From Clostridiaceae bacterium (lineage in GTDB: Bacteria; Bacillota; Clostridia; DSM-8532): a stretch of DNA of 7,103 nucleotides. This document shows, in pieces, positions 1 through 5,949 of this stretch (position 1 is its first letter; each line of letters opens with the position of its first letter). The stretch spans positions 1-7,103 of the forward strand of contig JAAYGP010000382.1 of the NCBI GenBank assembly GCA_012727625.1. Direction: 5' to 3'. The notes beneath the pieces were generated by a model. It was not told where the DNA came from. It made no database searches and saw only the letters and a list, made by a program, of their open reading frames with translations. The translations under genes and the position numbers were made by a program.

Positions 1-4
1 ATAC

Positions 5-80
5 GGGCGATTAACTCAGTTGGTAGAGTGTCACTTTGACGTAGTGAAAGTCGGGGATTCGAGTTCCTCATCGCCCACCA
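5..80 (+). tRNA. tRNA-Val (anticodon GAC)
   Basis: A complete 76-nt cloverleaf can be folded by eye. The 7-bp acceptor stem is GGGCGAT (5-11) with ATCGCCC (70-76). U8 and A9 follow, then a 4-bp D stem ACTC/GAGT with AGTTGGTA in the loop. The anticodon stem is TCACT/AGTGA (31-35, 43-47) around the 7-nt loop TTGACGT, which places GAC at 38-40 and so reads valine codons GUC/GUU. The T arm is GGGGA/TCCTC with one G-U pair and loop TTCGAGT. The discriminator is A77 and the CCA end is encoded (78-80). It is the only plus-strand gene in the window and faces the minus-strand genes. Its promoter, or any upstream tRNA cluster, lies outside the window. Confidence 0.97.
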
Positions 81-82
81 AA

Positions 83-114
83 AAAGGCTTTCGGAGACAA
101 ATCCGAAAGCCTTT
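83..114. terminator. Bidirectional intrinsic terminator between tRNA-Val and the LeuA-family gene
   Basis: A perfect 13-bp inverted repeat, AAAGGCTTTCGGA (83-95) and TCCGAAAGCCTTT (102-114), encloses a 6-nt loop. It begins 3 nt after the tRNA CCA end and lies 14 nt beyond the stop of the convergent synthase gene. On the minus strand the stem is followed by a run of Ts (the complement of A80-A85), which makes a strong terminator for the synthase gene. On the plus strand the T run is shorter (TTT then AATATT), but the stem is stable and it probably also ends the tRNA transcript. Confidence 0.9.
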
Positions 115-128
115 AATATTATATGAAG

Positions 129-1649
129 CTACAAAACCATATCCTCCATCATATTGAGCATTTTCATGGTTGCTTTAATAGCCGAGGCTGTCTGATCCGA
201 ATCAAGACCCCTGGTTTTGAACTCACGTTTATAAAACCATGTAATTGCCGTTTCAACGAGAGCATTGGTTTTACCCCCGGGCGGTATTGTAACTATGTAA
301 TCAGTTAAATGAGGCATTGGTTTGTCAATTTTATCATAAATTTTGGTTATAGCTTTCATAAACGCATCGTACTGACCGTCCCCGTTCGACGTCTCCTCAT
401 AGACCTGCCCGTCTATCTCAAGGCTTACTGTGGAAACAGGTTTCAAATTTCTTGCGTGGCAGATATAGTAATTTAGAAGTTTTATTTTTTCTCCATTTGT
501 CTTTGTCCTTAAAACGTCAGAAATAATATATGGAAGATCATCTGTCGTAATGTTTTCCTTTTTATCGCCAAGCTCAACAATCCTGTCGGTGATCTTTCGG
601 ATGGATTCCTTATCCAGTTCTATACCAAGCTCCTCAAGATTCTTTTTGATGTTTGCCTTGCCGGATGACTTGCCTAATGCATATTTTCTTGAGCGCCCAA
701 ACCTTTCCGGAATAAGATTATTGCAATATAGAGCACCTTTATTGTCACCGTCGGCATGAATGCCGCTGGTTTGCGTAAAGACATATTCTCCTATTATCGG
801 CTTGTTGCCGGGGATTCGTATGCCTGAAAACACCTCTACAATTTTGCTTATTTTTGCAAGCCTGGATTCGTCGGCTGACAATTCAACATCTTTCAGGTGA
901 TCATTAAGTACTCCGATAACACTTGACAAAGGGGCATTTCCTGTTCTTTCCCCCAGTCCGTTAACCGTTGTGTGAACTCCGAGAGCTCCGGCTTTAACAG
1001 CCATAAATGTATTGGCAACAGCGAGATCATAATCGTTATGGGCGTGAAAATCAAAATGTGTGCCGGGATACCTGTCAACCATGGTCTTAACATAGAGGAA
1101 AGTCTGTTCAGGTTCCAGTATACCCAGGGTATCAGGCAGCATGAACCTGTCTATTTTCTCATTTAACAATGAGTCAACAAGGTGAAAAACATAATCCGGG
1201 GAAGCCTGGATGCCATTGGACCAATCCTCAAGATACAGATTCACCCTTATTCCTTTGCTTCTGGCGTAATGAACAACTTCCTTTATATCTTTTATATGTT
1301 GTTCAGGTGTCTTTTTCAATTGCTTTTCAACATGTTTCAGTGATCCTTTGCACAGAAGGTTCAGAACTTTTGCTCCGGCTTCGGAAATCCAGTCCACGGA
1401 GATTTTTCCGTCCACAAAACCAAGAACCTCCATTTTATCAAGATATCCTCTTGCCGCACACCATTCAGACATCAGCTTTACGGCTTCAAGTTCCCCTTTT
1501 GAGACCCTGGCCGAGGCCACTTCAACTCTATCTACTTTCACATCTCTTAGAAGAATTTTCGCAATATTATGTTTCTCCGTTTTTGTGAAGGAAACACCAG
1601 GAGTTTGTTCACCATCCCTTAAAGTTGTATCCATTATTTCGATTCTCAT
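129..1649 (-). CDS. 2-isopropylmalate synthase / citramalate synthase family protein (LeuA-like)
   Basis: A 506-residue member of the DRE-TIM metallolyase family that condenses acetyl-CoA with a 2-oxo acid, giving 2-isopropylmalate in leucine synthesis, or (R)-citramalate if pyruvate is used. The N-terminal TIM barrel (about 1-275) starts with DTTLRDGEQTPG; R11 and D12 are the expected catalytic arginine and metal ligand. The other metal ligands are H202 and H204 (HAHND) and probably N238 in NGLGERTGNAP. A linker region around 295-345 contains SGIHADG and the LGKSSGK motif. The C-terminal part (about 385-506), with GDGQYDA and a late PPGG, fits a LeuA-type regulatory dimer domain, so feedback control by leucine or isoleucine is likely. 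The ATG is preceded by GGGGGA at 7-nt spacing. No leu or ilv partner genes are adjacent, so the substrate cannot be decided here. Confidence 0.88.
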   Translation of the reverse strand: MRIEIMDTTLRDGEQTPGVSFTKTEKHNIAKILLRDVKVDRVEVASARVSKGELEAVKLMSEWCAARGYLDKMEVLGFVDGKISVDWISEAGAKVLNLLCKGSLKHVEKQLKKTPEQHIKDIKEVVHYARSKGIRVNLYLEDWSNGIQASPDYVFHLVDSLLNEKIDRFMLPDTLGILEPEQTFLYVKTMVDRYPGTHFDFHAHNDYDLAVANTFMAVKAGALGVHTTVNGLGERTGNAPLSSVIGVLNDHLKDVELSADESRLAKISKIVEVFSGIRIPGNKPIIGEYVFTQTSGIHADGDNKGALYCNNLIPERFGRSRKYALGKSSGKANIKKNLEELGIELDKESIRKITDRIVELGDKKENITTDDLPYIISDVLRTKTNGEKIKLLNYYICHARNLKPVSTVSLEIDGQVYEETSNGDGQYDAFMKAITKIYDKIDKPMPHLTDYIVTIPPGGKTNALVETAITWFYKREFKTRGLDSDQTASAIKATMKMLNMMEDMVL

Positions 1650-1687
1650 AACGTGTCCCCCATTACCTCTCTGAAAATATTTATACT

Positions 1688-1716
1688 ATTCTACAATAAA
1701 AGAATGCATACGTCAA
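1688..1716 (-). promoter_or_regulatory. Sigma-A-type promoter of the LeuA-family gene
   Basis: On the minus strand, -35 TTGACG (1711-1716) and -10 TAGAAT (1688-1693) are separated by exactly 17 bp, each with five of six consensus bases. Transcription would start near 1681, giving a leader of about 30 nt. That is too short for a T-box or leader-peptide attenuator. The gene therefore appears to be transcribed independently of the upstream degS/degU pair. Confidence 0.65.
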
Positions 1717-1828
1717 AGACTATTATTCAGGAGGCTAAAGGGGTATTATACCGATGTTTCCGCTATAAATTTTACTTTGCGGGAAGTTTTGTTCTGAGAT
1801 ATTGTGCAGTAAAAAATTCTGCAATAAT

Positions 1829-2482
1829 TCAGTCCACAAGTTTATTTTTCAGGGCATACACCGCTGCCTGCGTTCTGTCCTTTACGTTCAGTTTTTTGAA
1901 TATGTTGGAAATATGATTTTTGACTGTTTTCTCACTTATGAAGAGAGTTTTGGCAATCTCCCTGTTTACTTTGCCTTTTGCAATCAGCTTCAGCACATCA
2001 AGCTCCCTGTCGCTTAAAACATTATACTTTTTGTCATTATTCTCCTCTCTCATTGTGTAGCGTTTAAATTCAACAATCAGTTCCTTAGCCATTGTCGGCT
2101 GTATGTAAGGTTCTCCTTCGTATACTTTTCTGATAGCTTCAACAAGAACAGCTCCATCAGCATCCTTTAAAATATAGCCTCCGGCCCCAAGCCTGAGAGA
2201 CTGGAAAAGGTATTCCCTTTCCTGGTGAATTGTTAACATTATAATCTTCGCGTCGGGATGATCCTTCTTTATTGCTTCCAGCGCCTGAAGCCCGTTTATT
2301 TGGGGCATGTTTATATCCATCAGAACAACATCAGGTTTTTCAATATTATAGAAATCAACTGCCTGTATACCATCAGCGGCTTCAACAACAACTCTCATGT
2401 CATCCTCAAGTTCGATAAGTTGTTTCAGCCCCTGTCTTATCATTGAATGATCCTCAGCGATCATGACACGTATTTTACTCAT
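1829..2482 (-). CDS. DegU/NarL-family response regulator
   Basis: A 217-residue two-domain DNA-binding response regulator, the partner of the DegS-like kinase encoded just upstream. The receiver domain (about 3-120) has the acidic pair E10-D11, phosphoacceptor D56 in LMDINMP, T84 and K106. The C-terminal LuxR/GerE-type helix-turn-helix (about 154-217) includes LSDRELDVLKLIAKG and ISEKTVKNHISNIFKKL. Length and the position of D56 match DegU of Bacillus subtilis. The reading frame can be extended to a TTG at 2500, but ATG 2480-2482 is preferred because AAAGGAG lies 8 nt upstream of it. This leaves a 14-nt gap after the kinase stop, so the two genes are surely cotranscribed. In Bacillus the pair controls exoenzymes and multicellular behaviour; targets in this organism are unknown. 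I withhold the symbol degU because NarL-type regulators are numerous, though it is the closest named relative I recognise. Confidence 0.93.
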   Translation of the reverse strand: MSKIRVMIAEDHSMIRQGLKQLIELEDDMRVVVEAADGIQAVDFYNIEKPDVVLMDINMPQINGLQALEAIKKDHPDAKIIMLTIHQEREYLFQSLRLGAGGYILKDADGAVLVEAIRKVYEGEPYIQPTMAKELIVEFKRYTMREENNDKKYNVLSDRELDVLKLIAKGKVNREIAKTLFISEKTVKNHISNIFKKLNVKDRTQAAVYALKNKLVD

Positions 2483-2490
2483 TGATTCTG

Positions 2491-2497
2491 CTCCTTT
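2491..2497 (-). promoter_or_regulatory. Ribosome-binding site deciding the DegU-like start
   Basis: The minus strand reads AAAGGAG, 8 nt before ATG 2480-2482. It lies inside the frame that would be translated from the alternative TTG at 2498-2500, so that TTG has no properly placed site of its own. Confidence 0.8.
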
Positions 2498-3657
2498 CAA
2501 TCTTCAGTATCTGTATATGGAAGCACCACGCTGACAACCGTGCCTTTCCCCGGTTTCGATGTTACCTGCATTGTCCCGTTCAACAATTCAATCCGCTCAT
2601 TCATACTGAAAAGACCAAAACCACCGCTTCTGTCATCTTTGCCAACTTTCATAAGACTTGTGTCAAAACCTTTTCCTGAATCAGAAATTTTTACAGCCAC
2701 ACCAAGAGGTGCAAATTCCAGTCTTATTGAAGCTTCTTTTGCTTCAGAATGCTTCCGTATATTACTTAAAGCTTCCTGTATGACTCTGAAAATCGTAAGC
2801 GTGAGATTCTTGTCAGTTATGATTCTATATTCACCCTTAAGCTGGAAAGCAACTTCTATGCCGGTTTCGATTGCAAATTTCTCAATGTATTTCTGCATCG
2901 TGGGTATAAGTCCCAAATCCTCCAGAGACATTGGCCTTAAATCATATATGATTCTTCTTACATCCTTAAGTGAATCTCTGACTATCCTCTTTAATTCGCG
3001 GAGCTCTTTCTTTGCTTTTTCCAGATCTATATCAATCAGTTTTTCACATATCTCCGCCTTTAAAACAACGTTTGACATGATTTGAGCGGGTCCGTCATGA
3101 ATCTCCCGGGCCACCCTGCTTCTTTCTTCCTCCTGTGCTTTAATGACACGTATTGCCAGATATTTTCGCTTTTCCGCATCCTCAAGCTGATCATTGAGAT
3201 CGCTGATATCTCCTGATAAATAATCCATTACGGTACCAACCTGATTGACCAGTGAATCAGCTTTATCAACTGTTGATTTTGCTTCTTTCAGGCGAAGTTC
3301 AAGATCGTTTCGCTTTACAATTGAAAACCTTTCACGCTCGCGATTTACAGCCAGCTCAATCCGAATTCTGTCCGCGTTTTCATAGGCAAGCCTGGTATCT
3401 TCCTGGCTGTATTTATCAAAGTTTTTGCTTATTGAAGCCAGTCTTTGGCGGCTCTTTTTAAGTTCAGCCTCAAGTTCCTCACTCTTTGTAATGACATTCT
3501 TTACTTCCGTCTGAAGCTGCCTTAATTCTTCCTCAAGATGGTTACATTCCTTTCTTGCGCCTTCAGCAATATCATATATTGCTTCTCTGCTCTTATCTAT
3601 CATGTTTAAAGTATTCTTTACAATGCGGTTTAGTCGGGAAACATCAAAGCTGGGCAA
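2497..3657 (-). CDS. degS: DegS-like cytoplasmic sensor histidine kinase
   Basis: A 386-residue histidine kinase with no membrane segment. The N-terminal half (about 1-165) is largely charged helix with heptad-like stretches, typical of the coiled-coil DegS sensor domain. The HisKA_3 dimerisation/phosphoacceptor segment follows, with H187 in REIHDGPAQ (B. subtilis DegS uses H189). The HATPase domain (about 285-382) shows the N box QEALSNIRKH (N299), the G1 box DSGKGFD (326-332) and the G2 box GGFGLFSMNER. The start is a TTG (3655-3657) with a strong GGGGAGG site 8 nt upstream; the nearby ATG at this site is out of frame and soon stops. It should phosphorylate and dephosphorylate the response regulator encoded next. 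It probably senses a cytoplasmic cue, since no extracellular domain exists. Confidence 0.92.
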   Translation of the reverse strand: MPSFDVSRLNRIVKNTLNMIDKSREAIYDIAEGARKECNHLEEELRQLQTEVKNVITKSEELEAELKKSRQRLASISKNFDKYSQEDTRLAYENADRIRIELAVNRERERFSIVKRNDLELRLKEAKSTVDKADSLVNQVGTVMDYLSGDISDLNDQLEDAEKRKYLAIRVIKAQEEERSRVAREIHDGPAQIMSNVVLKAEICEKLIDIDLEKAKKELRELKRIVRDSLKDVRRIIYDLRPMSLEDLGLIPTMQKYIEKFAIETGIEVAFQLKGEYRIITDKNLTLTIFRVIQEALSNIRKHSEAKEASIRLEFAPLGVAVKISDSGKGFDTSLMKVGKDDRSGGFGLFSMNERIELLNGTMQVTSKPGKGTVVSVVLPYTDTED

Positions 3658-3665
3658 AACATATA

Positions 3666-3672
3666 CCTCCCC
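3666..3672 (-). promoter_or_regulatory. Ribosome-binding site for the TTG start of degS
   Basis: The minus strand reads GGGGAGG, 8 nt before TTG 3655-3657. An ATG lies between the two but is out of frame and terminates within a few codons. The strong site may offset the weak TTG start. The rest of the 148-nt gap between nrdR and degS (3658-3805) shows no convincing promoter or terminator to my eye. Confidence 0.75.
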
Positions 3673-3805
3673 TCATCCTTTGTTTTCTGAGTATGTTTTG
3701 AAAGCTAAAAGCCATGAAAAAAGGTGGGTCTTGCGGTGTAATGCAAATAAAACGATATGTGAGTCAGGTTTAAGCACATGCGTATAATGAAACGGAAAGG
3801 ATTCT

Positions 3806-4261
3806 TTATTTCTCTGTTTTTATCTTCTGCAATTCTTCCATGAAAGTATCAATATCCTTAAACTGCCTGTAAACTGAAGCGAACCTTACATATGCAACCT
3901 CATCAAGCTTCCGTAACTCTTTCATTACGCATTCGCCGATTTCAGTGCTTGTAACTTCTCTTTCAAGGGTATTGTATATCGTGGCTTCAACTCTATCAAT
4001 CAGAGCATCAATTTCATCTATTGATACGGGACGTTTTTCACAAGCACGCATAATTCCGTTCAACAGCTTTTCACGATTGTATGGCTGCCTGGATTTGTCT
4101 TTTTTTATAACAATGAGAGGCATATATTCAACCTTTTCATATGTTGTATACCGCTTCTGACATCCCAGACACTCTCTCCGCCTGCGTATTGTTTCCCCTT
4201 CATCCGTCGGTCGGGAGTCAATAACCTTGTCCTCAAGATGAGAACAATAAGGACATTTCAT
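3806..4261 (-). CDS. nrdR: Transcriptional repressor NrdR
   Basis: A 151-residue NrdR, the zinc- and nucleotide-dependent repressor of ribonucleotide reductase genes. It senses ATP/dATP and binds NrdR boxes at nrd promoters. The N-terminal zinc ribbon has four cysteines (C3, C6, C31, C34) around the family signature with VIDSRPTDEG and IRRRREC. The ATP-cone domain (about 46-136) runs from PLIVIKKD to YRQFKDIDTF and includes EVAYVRFASVY. Two ATGs are in frame; AGGAGG directly touches the first (4268-4270) but lies 9 nt from the second (4259-4261). The second therefore fits better and gives the usual MKCPYC N-terminus. No ribonucleotide reductase gene is adjacent. Placement near the sigma-G block is common in clostridia as far as I recall. 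Confidence 0.97.
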   Translation of the reverse strand: MKCPYCSHLEDKVIDSRPTDEGETIRRRRECLGCQKRYTTYEKVEYMPLIVIKKDKSRQPYNREKLLNGIMRACEKRPVSIDEIDALIDRVEATIYNTLEREVTSTEIGECVMKELRKLDEVAYVRFASVYRQFKDIDTFMEELQKIKTEK

Positions 4262-4270
4262 ATTTTTCAT

Positions 4271-4276
4271 CCTCCT
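4271..4276 (-). promoter_or_regulatory. Ribosome-binding site deciding the nrdR start
   Basis: The minus strand reads AGGAGG. It abuts the upstream ATG with zero spacing but is 9 nt from ATG 4259-4261, so translation should begin at the latter. The upstream ATG would add only three residues. Confidence 0.8.
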
Positions 4277-4338
4277 GACACATCTTTTGTACCGATGACC
4301 CTGTAAGCTCTCCGTCTTTATTTATTAAAGCCAAAACT

Positions 4339-4367
4339 GTAATACAAATCAGTTAAAATCAATGCAA
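4339..4367 (-). promoter_or_regulatory. Weak candidate nrdR promoter
   Basis: The minus strand has TTGCAT (4362-4367), a 17-bp spacer and TATTAC (4339-4344). These match consensus at only three and four of six bases, so this is a tentative call. A better -35, TTGACT, sits at 4367-4372 but has no -10 at proper spacing. A short inverted repeat AACTG/CAGTT overlaps this site. The rest of 4271-4412 is AT-rich, and I see no riboswitch or NrdR box in it. Confidence 0.2.
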
Positions 4368-4412
4368 GTCAAATTCCATTTTAAGCAGTTTAAAAGCAAA
4401 ATTAAAACCGGC

Positions 4413-4448
4413 AAAATATCCGTCTGTAAATAAATTATCGGATATTTT
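4413..4448 (-). terminator. Candidate terminator after the small ORF
   Basis: A perfect 10-bp inverted repeat, AAAATATCCG and CGGATATTTT (4439-4448 and 4413-4422), encloses a 16-nt loop. It begins 7 nt after the stop of the 49-codon ORF at 4456-4605. In the minus direction the stem ends in TTTT, then GCCGGTTTT. The stem is AT-rich with few G-C pairs, so it may be a moderate terminator. It could serve ylmC, the small ORF or both. Confidence 0.45.
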
Positions 4449-4455
4449 TCACACT

Positions 4456-4605
4456 TCATAAAGTAATATGCTTAAAAAACATTTTTCTATATAAAGGCAG
4501 TATTTTCACACCCAACCTGCTTCTCACTGCAGACAGGATGTTGCGCGGCAACTGAAACAGGAGCTTCTTTCCGCCAAAACTTCCTTTTAATGGCGCATCA
4601 TTCAT
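4456..4605 (-). CDS. Candidate small basic protein, 49 aa, unknown function
   Basis: An ATG-initiated 49-codon frame ending in TGA in the otherwise unexplained 393-nt gap between ylmC and nrdR. The product begins MNDAPLKGSFGGKKLLF and contains PRNILSAVRSR; I do not recognise a family. It has ten Lys/Arg residues against one Asp, giving a net charge of about +9. Hydrophobic residues are spaced so that residues 21-45 could form a basic amphipathic helix that binds nucleic acid or membrane. The segment is visibly richer in G+C than the flanking spacer and in-frame codons look ordinary, which favours coding. The ribosome-binding site is weak (ATAGG, 9 nt upstream). A promoter candidate lies just upstream and a hairpin just downstream, as in a small self-contained unit. 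It could also be a small RNA or a chance frame. Confidence 0.45.
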   Translation of the reverse strand: MNDAPLKGSFGGKKLLFQLPRNILSAVRSRLGVKILPLYRKMFFKHITL

Positions 4606-4638
4606 AAAATAAAACCTATGAACAATATTTTATTATCT

Positions 4639-4667
4639 ATTGTATCATTATTATTTAAGTATGACTA
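4639..4667 (-). promoter_or_regulatory. Candidate promoter of the small ORF
   Basis: The minus strand has TAGTCA (4662-4667), a 17-bp spacer and TACAAT (4639-4644), matching sigma-A consensus at four and five of six bases. The -35 lies within the last codons of ylmC. The -10 read as GATACAAT also resembles the sigma-E -10 consensus CATACAnT, but the sigma-E -35 is poor, so the sigma factor is undecided. The predicted start near 4632 is about 27 nt before the small ORF. Confidence 0.35.
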
Positions 4668-4957
4668 TCCCGTATGTCAACCAGTATTATTTCTTCACCT
4701 ATTTTCCGGATATCTCTCCAGGGTATAACCATTTCCGTTTCTTTTCCGAATAAATGAAAAAAAGACCAGGGTCCGGGCAAAACCACAGACAGAATTCGTC
4801 CTGATTCCAGGCTGAATTCAACGTCTTTTACAAACCCAAGTCTTCTGCCGTCAACAATATTGATTACTTCTTTCGACCTTAAATCTCCAATTCTGCTTAT
4901 GCCGGATGTCGGAAGCTGAATGCCGCCGCGTTCAAAGCTTTTTGATTCACGCATCAT
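4655..4957 (-). CDS. YlmC/YmxH family PRC-barrel sporulation protein
   Basis: A 100-residue protein whose core (about 20-96) is a PRC-barrel of the YlmC/YmxH sporulation family. Recognisable features are the ISRIGDLRSKEVINI opening, VDGRRLGFVKDVEF, the ILSVVLPGP strand and the final VIPWRDIRKIGEEIILVD. It directly follows sigG, as ylmC does near sigG in Bacillus, which supports the assignment. Its molecular role is not established; family members are tied to spore formers. It has an N-terminal tail of about 20 residues before the barrel, longer than the usual 75-90 residue family members. No start codon or ribosome-binding site is seen near the core, whereas ATG 4955-4957 has AAGGTG at 9-nt spacing, so the tail is probably real. 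A second ATG follows immediately. The product is predicted soluble, with no signal peptide. Confidence 0.9.
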   Translation of the reverse strand: MMRESKSFERGGIQLPTSGISRIGDLRSKEVINIVDGRRLGFVKDVEFSLESGRILSVVLPGPWSFFHLFGKETEMVIPWRDIRKIGEEIILVDIRDSHT

Positions 4958-4986
4958 AACAGCTTACACCTTTTTTATATTCTTCT

Positions 4987-5016
4987 GTTATAATTTATTC
5001 ATGTAAGCCGTATGAA
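4987..5016 (-). promoter_or_regulatory. Weak candidate ylmC promoter
   Basis: In the 105-nt gap after sigG, the minus strand has TTCATA (5011-5016), 18 bp and TATAAC (4987-4992), matching four and five of six sigma-A consensus bases. The -10 ends 29 nt before the ylmC start. No convincing intrinsic terminator separates sigG from ylmC, so readthrough from sigG is also possible. Confidence 0.25.
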
Positions 5017-5062
5017 AGACGTAAAATTGTCCTGTGACAAATAACACTGTTTTACAGGTTTT

Positions 5063-5833
5063 CTATACATATTTTCGCATATGCTTCAACGCGGCTTTTT
5101 CAAGCCGAGACACCTGAGCCTGGGATATCCCTATCTCCTCCGCAACTTCCATCTGCGTTCTTCCGCGGAAAAACCTCAGGTCAACTATCATCCTTTCCCT
5201 CTCGGTAAGACGTGATATGGCTTCATTAATTGATATATTCTCCAGCCAGTTATCATCATTGTTTTTCTCATCACTGACCTGATCCATAACATATATTGCA
5301 TCCCCTCCGTCATGATACACAGATTCGAACAGGGAAATAGGATCCTGTATTGCGTCAAGGGCAACAATAACATCCTCCCTTGGTATTTTCATTTCTTCAG
5401 CTATTTCAGATACAGAGGGCTCTCTTGATAATTTATTGGTTAACCTCTCTTTTGCCTGCAGCGCTTTATATGCAATATCCTTTAGGGATCTGCTTACCCT
5501 GATGGAATTGTTGTCTCTTAAGTATCTTCTGATTTCCCCGATTATCATGGGCACCGCATAGGTTGAAAACTTAACATTCTGAGACAAATCAAAATTATCT
5601 ATGGCCTTTATAAGACCAATGCATCCCACCTGAAACAAATCGTCAACATGCTCTCCTCTATTATTAAACCTTTGTATTACACTTAATACCAGTCTGAGAT
5701 TTCCCCGGATAAATTCCTCACGGGCGCTTCTGTCACCGTTTTTTATTCTCTTAAACAGTTCATCTTTTTGCTTATTGTTTAATACAGGAAGTTTAGACGT
5801 ATTGACTCCACATATTTCCACCTTGTTGATCAT
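5063..5833 (-). CDS. sigG: RNA polymerase sporulation sigma factor SigG
   Basis: A 256-residue late forespore sigma factor that directs genes such as small acid-soluble spore proteins. The N-terminus INKVEICGVNTSKLPVL is the hallmark of SigG. Region 2 (about 41-110) has RGNLRLVLSVIQRF, DDLFQVGCIGLIKAID and FSTYAVPMIIGEIRRYLRD. Region 3 spans roughly 116-165. Region 4 (about 205-254) has LTERERMIVDLRFFRGRTQMEVAEEIGISQAQVSRLE with a complete helix-turn-helix. The frame can be opened at a GTG (5840-5842), but that codon overlaps the Shine-Dalgarno. ATG 5831-5833, with GGGAGG 8 nt upstream, is the real start. It lies downstream of sigE with a 252-nt gap that holds a candidate sigma-F promoter and an RNA hairpin over the ribosome-binding site (separate entries). 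Confidence 0.98.
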   Translation of the reverse strand: MINKVEICGVNTSKLPVLNNKQKDELFKRIKNGDRSAREEFIRGNLRLVLSVIQRFNNRGEHVDDLFQVGCIGLIKAIDNFDLSQNVKFSTYAVPMIIGEIRRYLRDNNSIRVSRSLKDIAYKALQAKERLTNKLSREPSVSEIAEEMKIPREDVIVALDAIQDPISLFESVYHDGGDAIYVMDQVSDEKNNDDNWLENISINEAISRLTERERMIVDLRFFRGRTQMEVAEEIGISQAQVSRLEKAALKHMRKYV

Positions 5834-5836
5834 AAC

Positions 5837-5949
5837 TGGCACCTCCCAACATGATAATAGGCTTTGGATGCAAACCAGGAAAAAACATGAAATTATACAA
5901 AACTCTTTTGCTTTAAAAACCTATTATCATTTTTACCTGAGAAGTGCCA
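5837..5949 (-). promoter_or_regulatory. Hairpin sequestering the sigG ribosome-binding site in readthrough RNA
   Basis: In minus-strand RNA, UGGCACUUCUC (5939-5949) pairs over all 11 positions with GGGAGGUGCCA (5837-5847), using two G-U wobbles; this buries the sigG Shine-Dalgarno GGGAGG (5842-5847). Just inside, AUGAUAAUAGG (5920-5930) pairs perfectly over 11 positions with CCUAUUAUCAU (5851-5861). The stems are separated by 8 nt on one side and 3 on the other, and the terminal loop is 58 nt. The wobble positions would be A-C mismatches on the opposite strand, so pairing favours the mRNA sense. The start codon follows 3 nt after the stem. As I recall, RBS occlusion of spoIIG readthrough RNA has been proposed for B. 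subtilis sigG; here it is inferred from the pairing. Confidence 0.75.

Noticed and set aside
1169..1588. Long plus-strand open frame (139 codons) opposite the LeuA-like gene
   Set aside because: It is antisense to a well-conserved enzyme, has no RBS support, and its product is of low-complexity, shadow-like composition.
2498..2500. TTG start extending the DegU-like protein by six residues
   Set aside because: The extension would translate through the AAAGGAG site that is ideally placed for the ATG at 2480-2482, and DegU homologues begin at the equivalent of that ATG.
2540..3085. Plus-strand open frame of 181 codons opposite degS
   Set aside because: It is antisense to the conserved kinase domain and its serine-rich composition is what antisense reading of this gene produces; no protein family is recognisable.
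4271..4412. Possible riboswitch or NrdR box upstream of nrdR
   Set aside because: No recognisable aptamer core and no match to the NrdR box pattern; only short, weak inverted repeats were seen.
5039..5062. Possible terminator after sigG (CCTGT/ACAGG and CTGT/ACAG repeats)
   Set aside because: Stems are only 4-5 bp, mutually exclusive, and not followed by a T run, so they are not convincing as an intrinsic terminator.
5840..5842. GTG start for SigG, three codons upstream
   Set aside because: The GTG overlaps the Shine-Dalgarno GGGAGG, while ATG 5831-5833 has 8-nt spacing and the usual SigG N-terminus.
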